Source: Deltaproteobacteria bacterium
GTDB lineage: Bacteria > Myxococcota > Myxococcia > SLRQ01
Direction: 5' to 3'
Length of the DNA: 5,097 nucleotides
Assembly: GCA_007128675.1 (NCBI GenBank)
Contig: SKWY01000409.1
Location: 1 to 5,097 of the forward strand
Part shown: positions 1 to 5,097 of the stretch, piece after piece
How positions within the stretch are numbered: position 1 is the stretch's first letter
How the letters are laid out: each line of letters opens with the position of its first letter
Program-made: the position numbers and the translations under genes
Notes under the pieces: generated by a model
What the model saw: only the letters and a program-made list of their open reading frames with translations
The model's database searches: none
What the model was told of the DNA's origin: nothing

Positions 1-365
1 AGGAGGGGGATCCTTTTTTCAAGGGACAGAGACGAAAGACACAAAGAGAGCTTGCCTCATCGGATTGCAAACCCCTTCGAGATGCAAAGGCCCTCATCGT
101 GAACCCGACCCACCTCGCCGTCGCCTTGCATCACGGCGCCGATATGCCTATCCCCACTGTCGGAGTGAGAGGCAGGGGCGAGAGCGCGGCAACGATGCGC
201 AAGGAGGCTCGGGCCCTCGGCATCCCGATTATCCGCGACGTCACGCTGGCAAGAGCCCTCATTGCGCTCGACCCGGGCTCCTCGGTGCCAGAGCCACTAT
301 TCGCCGCCGTGGCCGCCGTGCTTGCAGCGGTTTACAGGGCGGAGCTGAAGAGCAAGCTCCAATAG
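1..365 (+). CDS. sctU: Type III secretion export switch protein, SctU/FlhB family (C-terminal part, 5' end outside window)
   Basis: The frame is open from the left edge (first whole codon at 3) to a TAG at 363-365, giving 120 visible residues of a protein normally about 350 aa long, so the four-helix membrane domain is missing. The fragment begins with EGDP and a basic stretch (KGQRRK), the usual cytoplasmic linker of the family. NPTH follows at visible residues 34-37 (bases 102-113). In this family the protein cleaves itself between N and P, and this switches export from early to later substrates. The rest matches the folded C-terminal domain (LAVAL, then GIPIIRDVTLARAL, then VPEPLFAAVAAVLAAVY) and ends at the usual length, about 87 residues after the Asn. 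A GTG at 99 could be mistaken for a start but lies inside the conserved domain. FlhB and SctU are alike here; I choose SctU because the next gene looks like SctV. Confidence 0.93.
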   Translation, partial: EGDPFFKGQRRKTQRELASSDCKPLRDAKALIVNPTHLAVALHHGADMPIPTVGVRGRGESAATMRKEARALGIPIIRDVTLARALIALDPGSSVPEPLFAAVAAVLAAVYRAELKSKLQ

Positions 366-388
366 ATCTCGCCTTTTGGCGGGGGATC
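365..388 (+). other. Stem-loop directly after the sctU stop codon
   Basis: CGCC (370-373), a TTTT loop and GGCG (378-381) form a tight hairpin. It can be extended by a T-G pair and by GATC (365-368) with GATC (385-388) across a two-base bulge. The first arm starts on the last base of the stop codon. No T-run follows, so it is not a standard intrinsic terminator. It could protect the transcript end or weaken coupling to sctV. The pairing is seen in the sequence; the role is inference. Confidence 0.35.
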
Positions 389-590
389 CAAGAGGGCATC
401 GCCCTGCCACGGACCGCGAGATTGGAAGCCCATTTTGGAAGGCGGTCCAAACCGCGGACACATCGTCCGGCCTTTGGCCCTTCCCAGAGCCTGGAAATGG
501 CGAGGTCGACCCGGATCGCTCGAAAAGCACAACAAAACGGGCCTGGCACACTTCATGAGACAGAGCTTCCCTTGAAAGGAGCTAGACACA
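366..590. other. Non-coding gap between sctU and sctV with short hairpins
   Basis: I see no convincing gene in these 225 bases. A 60-codon open frame starting with TTG at 376 has no ribosome binding site and no recognisable protein character. Besides the stem-loop at the sctU stop there are two more short inverted repeats: GCGGT/ACCGC (442-446 and 451-455, 4-base loop) and GGCC/GGCC (469-472 and 476-479, 3-base loop). I found no clear sigma70-type promoter. sctV could be read through from sctU or have its own unrecognised promoter here. Confidence 0.5.
575..581 (+). promoter_or_regulatory. Ribosome binding site of sctV
   Basis: AAAGGAG lies nine bases before the ATG at 591. It is a near-ideal Shine-Dalgarno sequence and fixes the start, because no in-frame upstream start is better placed. 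Confidence 0.8.
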
Positions 591-2732
591 ATGGGACCTG
601 CCGCAAGATGCCTTCGTGGCCTGGCACATCATCCAGAGCTGCTCGTCGTTGCCTTCATGGTGGCAATCGCCACGGCTCTCGTCGTCCCGCTGCCACCCGC
701 GCTACTCGACCTGCTCTTGGTAGCAAACCTCGGACTCTCGCTTACCCTGCTGATTAGCGCCTTGCATCTTCGAGGGCCCCTCGCGCTCTCCACGTTCCCT
801 ACCCTGCTGCTGCTAGCGACCCTCTTCAGGCTGGCTCTGAACGTCAGCTCCACCAGGTTGATACTCGGCGACGGCGCCGCTGGCCGTGTAATCACCGCCT
901 TTGGAGAGTTCGTGGTCGGAGGCTCTTATGTCGTGGGAGCAGTAGTGTTCGTGATCGTGCTCATCGTGCAGCTGCTCGTAGTGGCGAAAGGGGCCGAGAG
1001 AGTAGCGGAGGTAGGAGCGCGATTCACCCTGGATGCTCTTCCAGGAAAGCAGATGGCTATCGACGCCGACCTACGGTCGGGAGGCTGCGATCAGGAACAG
1101 GCCCGAATGCGCCGACTGGACCTCGAGCAAGAGAGCCAGTTCTTCGGGGCTCTCGATGGGGCGATGAAGTTCGTCAAGGGAGATGCGATTGCCGGTCTAC
1201 TGATCACCACCATCAATATCGTTGGGGGTCTGGCCGTGGGTACGGCGGTCCACGGCCTACCAGCCAGCGAGGCGGCCGAGACGTTCACGATCCTCTCCAT
1301 TGGCGATGGTCTGGCATCTCAGCTTCCGGCCTTGCTAACGGCCGCCGCAGCCGGACTTGTGGTTACCAGAGTTGGCTCCGGCGGGCGACTTGGCGCCGAC
1401 GTCATCGAGCAGCTCGCGGCACAGCCGCGTGCAGTAGCGGCAAGCGGGATCGTGCTGGCCTTGTTGGGTCTCGTTCCCGGCCTACCAGCGGCGCCATTCC
1501 TTGCTCTGGGCTCGCTTGCCACCGCTCTGGGCGTGTGGAAGATCCGGGCGGAAGAGTCCGGCACCAGCGAGCTGCAGGACCCAAACCGGGAAAGCTCCTG
1601 CGGCACTGGGCTGAACTCACCTGCCAGATCCAAGAACAAAGCCCGAGAGATGGAGCAAGGCAGCTCGGACGATCAGATCTCTGCCTCTCCTCTGGTGCTC
1701 CTATTGGGCTCATGCGTACCCGCTTCTGTCGAAGAAGCCCTAGTCCAGGAGGCCTTGCCGATAGTGAGACGCCGGCTGGCATCCGAGCTGGGCCTCCCTC
1801 TGCCGGAAATCCCCGTAGCCCGGAGCCCTCGAGCAGGCACTGGCTTCGAACTGCTTCTCCATGACACCCCCGCCTCGACGGGGACTGTTCCCGACGGACC
1901 GACCCTGGAGTCCCCGATGGATGGGGCATCCTTTTGGGGCTCGACAAGGCACCAGTCAGAACAGGAGAGCAGCGAGCCGAATTCAATGGAGAGCGGACCC
2001 AGCGATGACATGGCAATTGGAAATGGCCGCATGACACTGGACAGAGCCGCCGGTGTGGGGGTCTTACCGCCCCATGTCTACGTTGCCCGCGAGGTCGAGA
2101 AGACAGCTCGGGCAAGAGCCGGCGAGCTACTCGCGCTCGAGACCGTCCAAAAGCTATTGGATCTGGCGGAGCAAAACGCTCCGACACTGGTCCGCGAGGT
2201 CAACCGTCGCCTCCCTCTGCCCCTGCTCTGGGAGATCCTGGTCCGGTTACTCGAAGAGCAAGTATCCATACGGTCCCTCGATCGAATCCTCGAGGCCCTC
2301 GTGCGCCGAGGAGAAGCCCTGGAAGGCCCGGCAAGCGCCGCGGCACTCACGGAGCAGGCGAGGCAAGCCCTAGGACGTCAGCTAGTCCACTCATGCGCCG
2401 GAGAAGACACCCTCGCCGTCGTACTCCTCGATCCACTCCTCGAGGATCTCCTGCGAGAATCGAAACGAGATACCTCCGACGGCCCGGTACTCGCGCTCAT
2501 GCCGAATCACCAAGCCGGCCTACTGGAAGCCATGGGCCGCGAGCTTCGGGGCAACACGATCCTACTTGCCCCCGCAGATCTGCGCCGCCAACTCTGGGCC
2601 CTTTCCCTTGGCTCCGTTCCAGAGGTCAGGGTGCTCGCCTATCAAGAACTTCCTAGAGACGCCAAAGTCCAACCCGTGGCGCGGCTAGACATAGATGGTC
2701 TCGGCTCGCGGCTTCTAGATGAAGCGGCTTGA
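591..2732 (+). CDS. sctV: Type III secretion export gate protein, SctV (FlhA/YscV/LcrD family)
   Basis: This inner-membrane protein (713 aa, typical length) forms the ring-shaped export gate, couples proton flow to secretion and receives chaperone-substrate complexes. About eight hydrophobic segments fill residues 16-316. The family signature RVAEVGARF to AIDAD is complete at 137-160. Charged residues R89, R137, R144, D148, K193, D198 and D239 line up, by recalled numbering, with functional Salmonella FlhA residues R94, R147, R154, D158, K203, D208 and D249. A hydrophilic linker (319-365) leads to the cytoplasmic domain: PLVLLLG opens D1, VSIRSLDRILEAL (558-570) lies in the conserved core, and VLAYQELP (681-688) is near the C-terminus. 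LIVQLLVVAKGAERVAEV and GAMKFVKGDAIAG favour non-flagellar SctV over FlhA. Residues about 438-490 (D2 position) are poorly conserved and Ser/Glu-rich. The gene follows sctU, as its partner often does. Confidence 0.93.
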   Translation: MGPAARCLRGLAHHPELLVVAFMVAIATALVVPLPPALLDLLLVANLGLSLTLLISALHLRGPLALSTFPTLLLLATLFRLALNVSSTRLILGDGAAGRVITAFGEFVVGGSYVVGAVVFVIVLIVQLLVVAKGAERVAEVGARFTLDALPGKQMAIDADLRSGGCDQEQARMRRLDLEQESQFFGALDGAMKFVKGDAIAGLLITTINIVGGLAVGTAVHGLPASEAAETFTILSIGDGLASQLPALLTAAAAGLVVTRVGSGGRLGADVIEQLAAQPRAVAASGIVLALLGLVPGLPAAPFLALGSLATALGVWKIRAEESGTSELQDPNRESSCGTGLNSPARSKNKAREMEQGSSDDQISASPLVLLLGSCVPASVEEALVQEALPIVRRRLASELGLPLPEIPVARSPRAGTGFELLLHDTPASTGTVPDGPTLESPMDGASFWGSTRHQSEQESSEPNSMESGPSDDMAIGNGRMTLDRAAGVGVLPPHVYVAREVEKTARARAGELLALETVQKLLDLAEQNAPTLVREVNRRLPLPLLWEILVRLLEEQVSIRSLDRILEALVRRGEALEGPASAAALTEQARQALGRQLVHSCAGEDTLAVVLLDPLLEDLLRESKRDTSDGPVLALMPNHQAGLLEAMGRELRGNTILLAPADLRRQLWALSLGSVPEVRVLAYQELPRDAKVQPVARLDIDGLGSRLLDEAA

Positions 2733-2755
2733 AAAAGAGGGCGGAAGCCGTCTCC
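2732..2755 (-). terminator. Weak candidate terminator for the TM2 gene
   Basis: Read on the minus strand, GAG-A-CGG, a CTT loop and CCG-CC-CTC form a short imperfect stem, followed at once by five T (plus-strand A at 2732-2736). It sits 45-68 bases past the TM2 stop and touches the end of sctV. The stem is short and has an internal loop, so it is only a candidate. I found no good terminator for sctV on the plus strand. Confidence 0.25.
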
Positions 2756-2799
2756 ATGGCGACGAAATGGAAGGAACCAGAAGCTCTCCTCCCAAGGCG

Positions 2800-3063
2800 T
2801 CAGAACCAGGCCTTCTTTTCCACCACGTAAATCCGATGGAACTCCTCGTCCGTCTTGGTCAGATAGATGATGCCCTCGATGAGGCCGATGACTGCACCTA
2901 CCCCACAAGTAACTATGGTGATTCCGATTCGGATCAACCCACCCGGTACGTCTCCGAGAAGAAAACGGTGAACTCCAAGGCCCCCGAATAGGATCCCTAG
3001 GATTCCACATAGCAGCTTCTGCTGGTCCTGTTGCGGCGTTGGGCTTTGTACTTGATCGGACAT
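2800..3063 (-). CDS. Small TM2-domain membrane protein
   Basis: The protein has 87 residues. A polar Gln/Pro-rich N-terminus (1-15) is followed by a TM2 domain at about 16-72: a first hydrophobic helix with LFGGLGVHRFLLGD, a turn with PGGLIRIG, and a second helix with TCGVGAVIGLIEGIIYL. The G-x-H-R-F-x-L-G pattern and the Gly-rich helix, here ending in an I-E-G-I element, are the hallmarks of the family (PF05154), whose molecular role in bacteria is mostly unknown. A charged tail (TDEEFHRIYVVEKKAWF) ends the protein. The ATG at 3061-3063 has GGAG nine bases upstream (plus-strand CTCC 3073-3076). No signal peptide is seen. It converges on sctV with 67 bases between the stops and lies 133 bases after the HU gene on the same strand. 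The domain call is strong; a link to secretion is not supported. Confidence 0.88.
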   Translation of the reverse strand: MSDQVQSPTPQQDQQKLLCGILGILFGGLGVHRFLLGDVPGGLIRIGITIVTCGVGAVIGLIEGIIYLTKTDEEFHRIYVVEKKAWF

Positions 3064-3146
3064 TTGATGATTCTCCGTAGTTCGAGAGCGCGGCAGTCAA
3101 GCACTGGTGTCGATTTGTCGTCGAGGCCACCTCGCTTGGGGCAGAC

Positions 3147-3175
3147 ACAATGCAGGGAGCGCTCGTCTCGGTCAA
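3147..3175 (-). promoter_or_regulatory. Possible promoter of the TM2 gene
   Basis: On the minus strand TTGACC (3170-3175) is followed after 17 bases by CATTGT (3147-3152). The -35 fits the sigma70 consensus at five of six positions, but the -10 at only three. It lies in the 133-base gap between the HU and TM2 genes, about 85 bases before the TM2 start. Co-transcription with HU is the alternative, since I see no strong terminator in the gap. Confidence 0.22.
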
Positions 3176-3196
3176 GAACTATGCCGAGGCTCGATA

Positions 3197-3565
3197 TCAG
3201 CTTTCGTCGCTGGAGACGATCCGCAGCCGGGGCTGCTGTGGCTCGGCATCCTCCAGCACCTTGCTAGCGGCTTCGTTTGCCGCTCTTACGGGCGAGTTGA
3301 TTCGTTCGCGAAGATCCTTGCCGGTCCGAAAAAGGATTCCCCTTTTTGGAGAAACGGGGATCACCTCGCCAGTCTTTGGATTTCGCCCCTGATACCCCTT
3401 GTACTGCTTCACGTGAAAAGCACCGAAACCGCGAATCTCGATGTTCTCACCCCGGCGCAAGGCGTCACGCATGGTGTCGAAGATTGTATCCACCGCAGTT
3501 TCAGCTTGCTTCTGGGTAATCTTTCGCTCCTCAACCAGGGCCTGCACCAAGTCGGACTTGAGCAT
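3197..3565 (-). CDS. HU/IHF-family nucleoid DNA-binding protein with C-terminal tail
   Basis: This 122-aa protein is expected to bind and bend DNA as a dimer in the nucleoid. MLKSDLVQAL and the helices to about residue 40 form the dimerisation part. IEIRGFGAF (43-51) is the conserved core. GRNPKTGE (60-67) sits at the tip of the DNA-binding arm and includes the Pro (63) that intercalates between bases. KRGILFRTGKDLRERIN (74-90) closes the family domain. Residues 91-122 are an extra, partly acidic tail beyond the usual 90-100 aa. I chose the ATG at 3565 because GGAG lies six bases upstream and the family domain begins there. The frame stays open to 3973, but that extension shows no conserved features and overlaps the upstream gene. 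HU and the two IHF subunits cannot be told apart safely by eye, so no symbol is given. Confidence 0.92.
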   Translation of the reverse strand: MLKSDLVQALVEERKITQKQAETAVDTIFDTMRDALRRGENIEIRGFGAFHVKQYKGYQGRNPKTGEVIPVSPKRGILFRTGKDLRERINSPVRAANEAASKVLEDAEPQQPRLRIVSSDES

Positions 3566-3662
3566 AACTTTCTCCCACGGACACCCGAATAGGACCCAAC
3601 AGCCGCTAGCCCTGCCAGTATCTGGCCCTGGCTCCACGACCAGCCAAAGTTGCAATGAAGCT

Positions 3663-3691
3663 ATTACAGAACCTTCGAGAATTGCAAGCAA
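3663..3691 (-). promoter_or_regulatory. Candidate sigma70-type promoter of the HU gene, with inverted repeat over the -35
   Basis: On the minus strand TTGCTT (3686-3691) and TGTAAT (3663-3668) are separated by exactly 17 bases. The -10 matches five of six consensus positions; the -35 matches TTG only. Transcription would start near 3656, about 90 bases before the HU start codon. An inverted repeat, AATTGC-AA-GCAATT (3680-3693), covers the -35, which is a natural place for an operator. It lies in a locally AT-rich patch, unlike its surroundings. Confidence 0.4.
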
Positions 3692-3720
3692 TTTTGGCCA
3701 AGGAGGCAGGTTCGGGCTCC

Positions 3721-3768
3721 AACCGGGGGCCGCCACCGGTTTCAGCGGCAGCAGTCCAACTGCCTGCC
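3721..3768. repeat. Two adjacent hairpin-forming inverted repeats
   Basis: The first is AACCGG (3721-3726) with CCGGTT (3736-3741) around a 9-base loop. The second is GGCAG-CAGT (3747-3755) with ACTG-C-CTGCC (3759-3768): nine pairs, one bulged C and a CCA loop. They lie 117-164 bases past the YihY-type stop codon and upstream of the HU promoter. No T-run follows on either strand, so they are not classic terminators, but they could form the 3' end of the YihY transcript. Confidence 0.35.
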
Positions 3769-3884
3769 AGCAGGGTCGAAGTAGACCTGCGTCATTTGGC
3801 TTGGTGGGCCTCAAATGACCGAGCAAGAGCTCCTTGAGCGACCCCATGGCCGAACCTATGAAGAGATCGGCCCGGCAATCAAGG

Positions 3885-5097
3885 TCAGCAATGGGCCTTG
3901 CCCGCTCGAGCCGTGCCGCCGCTCGGCGAGGCGTCGGGCTCGGCATCTGGAACAGTGGGCCCGTTTCCGCCAAAGCACGGCCCGGTAGTCGCGGGCCCCT
4001 CTTCTGCGAAGCGACGTGCTAGGTCGAGATAGTTGCACTTCTCGTAGATATCGGCCGCGACGACGTCGGCCTCCCCCAGTAGCTCACGAAGAAGAACCTG
4101 CCTTTCGTCATCGGACACATCCAGTGCCGCGCTCTGACGCATACGCATGGCCCAGACCACGTCCGCAAGGGATATCTGGGAGATGACACGAGCTGGGACA
4201 AAGCCCACATCGTTGCTCTTCCCAGATGCCTCTAGCACCAGCCCGCCGGCTCTCAAGGACTCCAAGACCTCACGGACCAACCTCACCGGAAGATCGAGTC
4301 GTGAGGCGATTTCCGATGCCCCCGGCGGCGTTGCTCCACCATAGAAGTCGATTGCGATCTCCAGCATCGCCCTACTTGCAACGAGCTCTCGAAACTGCTG
4401 GCTCGCACTCCGGCTCTTCTCCTCGTGCCTCAAGGTGCCCACGTTTTGATTGGCAAAGGTGAGCTCACAGCCGAAAAGAATGATGATCCACGTTATGTTT
4501 ACCCAGATTATGAATACTGGGATCGTTCCCAAGGAGCCATAGATGGCATGGTGCTGGAAGAGGTTTCCAGCGACCCATGCATAAGCCAGCTTTGCCAGCT
4601 CGAAAAGTAGGGCCGCCGTTACGCCTCCCAACAAAGCATGCTTGATGCTCACCCTCGTATTGGGGACCACGGTAAAGAACAGGGTGAAAGCGCCGATGGT
4701 AATGGCCATGGGAAGCACGGCCGCGCCCAGACCGCCACCCAGGGGTAGCAGACCAACCACAGCCGCAGTGCCGACGAGACTAGCTGCGAGCAAGACCGGG
4801 CCCACGGTCAATAGGCACCAGTAGATGACGAACCTGTTGAGCCAGGGCCTGCCCCGCCTCACCCCCCACACACGGTTGAAGGACTCCTCCATGGAGCCCA
4901 GAAGGCCTATGGCGGTTATGATGAGTATCCCGGTTCCGACCCCTCCGACCGCCCCGGCATGGATCTGATCTATGAAGCGATTGATCCACCCTATGGCCTC
5001 TTCCTGGGCCCCTACGGCAATGTTCTCATAGATGAAAGGTTCTATCCTGAACCGAAGATCCTCGACACCGCCGAATGCCTGAAAGACCCAGAAAACA
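3885..5097 (-). CDS. YihY/BrkB-family membrane protein with C-terminal winged-helix-like domain (5' end outside window)
   Basis: The frame is open from the right edge to a TGA at 3885-3887, giving 403 visible residues. The Met at 4892 is internal, because family sequence continues upstream of it (FRIEPFIYENIAVGA, then HAGAVGGVGTGILII). Family hallmarks in order are MEESFNRVWGVRRGR (69-83), several membrane helices, VVPNTRVSIKHALLGG (143-158), and AIYGSLGTIPVFIIW (184-198) leading into WIIILFGCELTFA. YihY was once called ribonuclease BN and this is no longer accepted; its true role is unclear. Plain YihY proteins have about 290 aa. Here about 180 more follow: a polar linker, a winged-helix-like segment (about 240-290: ASEIASRLDLPVRLVREVLESLRAGGLV), a helical part ending CNYLDLARRF, and a Gly/Pro-rich tail. 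Similar extensions occur in other YihY proteins. The extension may be regulatory; its function is inferred only. Confidence 0.9.
   Translation of the reverse strand, partial: VFWVFQAFGGVEDLRFRIEPFIYENIAVGAQEEAIGWINRFIDQIHAGAVGGVGTGILIITAIGLLGSMEESFNRVWGVRRGRPWLNRFVIYWCLLTVGPVLLAASLVGTAAVVGLLPLGGGLGAAVLPMAITIGAFTLFFTVVPNTRVSIKHALLGGVTAALLFELAKLAYAWVAGNLFQHHAIYGSLGTIPVFIIWVNITWIIILFGCELTFANQNVGTLRHEEKSRSASQQFRELVASRAMLEIAIDFYGGATPPGASEIASRLDLPVRLVREVLESLRAGGLVLEASGKSNDVGFVPARVISQISLADVVWAMRMRQSAALDVSDDERQVLLRELLGEADVVAADIYEKCNYLDLARRFAEEGPATTGPCFGGNGPTVPDAEPDASPSGGTARAGKAHC

Larger units (their letters stand above)
3566..3884. other. Non-coding region upstream of the HU gene
   Basis: These 319 bases lie between the YihY-type gene and the HU gene, both on the minus strand. 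I see no tRNA or other recognisable RNA. Open frames here, including the upstream extension of the HU frame, show no family features. The stretch carries a ribosome binding site (GGAGA, plus-strand 3571-3575), a candidate promoter at 3663-3691 and two adjacent hairpins at 3721-3768. The HU gene probably has its own promoter and a leader of about 90 bases. Confidence 0.5.

Noticed and set aside
65..757. Long plus-strand open frame of 230 codons across the sctU end, the gap and the sctV start
   Set aside because: It overlaps two well-supported genes in another frame, is Arg/Pro-rich as expected of a GC-rich shadow, and shows no family features.
1402..2187. Minus-strand open frame of 261 codons inside sctV
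   Set aside because: It is the antisense shadow of a conserved gene, rich in Arg, Pro and Ser, with no recognisable domain.
2750..2763. Near-palindrome GTCTCCATGGCGAC between sctV and the TM2 gene as an operator
   Set aside because: It has a mismatched pair, no promoter is nearby, and it lies between two gene ends, where an operator is unlikely.
3122..3134. CGAGG-CCA-CCTCG hairpin as terminator of the HU gene
   Set aside because: The stem has only five pairs and no T-run follows on the minus strand.
2642..3175. Minus-strand open frame of 177 codons overlapping the TM2 gene and the end of sctV
   Set aside because: It covers the TM2 gene in another frame and resembles no protein family, whereas the TM2 reading is clear.
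3566..3973. N-terminal extension of the HU protein by 136 residues in the same open frame
   Set aside because: The ATG at 3565 has a well-spaced GGAG and matches the family N-terminus. The extension overlaps the end of the YihY-type gene and has no conserved content.
4780..4989. Minus-strand frame at the right end as a separate small gene
   Set aside because: The YihY frame is open through this region and carries family motifs, so this is a shadow frame.

Overview
The window looks like a bacterial chromosome of moderately high GC. The gene families suggest a deltaproteobacterial or Myxococcota-type lineage. This is inferred from the style of the TM2, HU and YihY-type proteins and is not proven.

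Left half (1-2732, + strand): the end of a type III secretion locus. It holds the 3' part of a FlhB/SctU-family export switch protein, cut by the window edge, with its NPTH self-cleavage motif intact. After a 225-bp gap with several small hairpins comes a complete 713-aa SctV/FlhA-family export gate with a good ribosome binding site. SctV wording fits the non-flagellar (injectisome-type) branch better than flagellar FlhA. The two proteins are direct partners in the export apparatus: SctU sets substrate specificity, and SctV forms the nonameric gate and chaperone-docking ring. No needle, translocon, effector or chaperone gene lies in the window.

Right half (2800-5097, - strand): three genes facing the secretion genes. 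In transcription order they are a YihY/BrkB-family membrane protein with a C-terminal winged-helix-like domain (5' end beyond the window), an HU/IHF-family nucleoid protein with an acidic C-terminal tail, and a small TM2-domain membrane protein. These look like ordinary chromosomal genes with no evident link to secretion, so the convergent junction at about 2733-2799 probably marks the edge of the secretion locus. A 319-bp non-coding stretch before the HU gene holds a plausible sigma70-type promoter with an inverted repeat on its -35 element, plus two hairpins.

I found no RNA genes, insertion sequences, CRISPR arrays or clear novel system. The most unusual points are the degenerate, Ser/Glu-rich middle of the SctV cytoplasmic domain, the gap between sctU and sctV, and the regulatory-looking fusion on the YihY protein.
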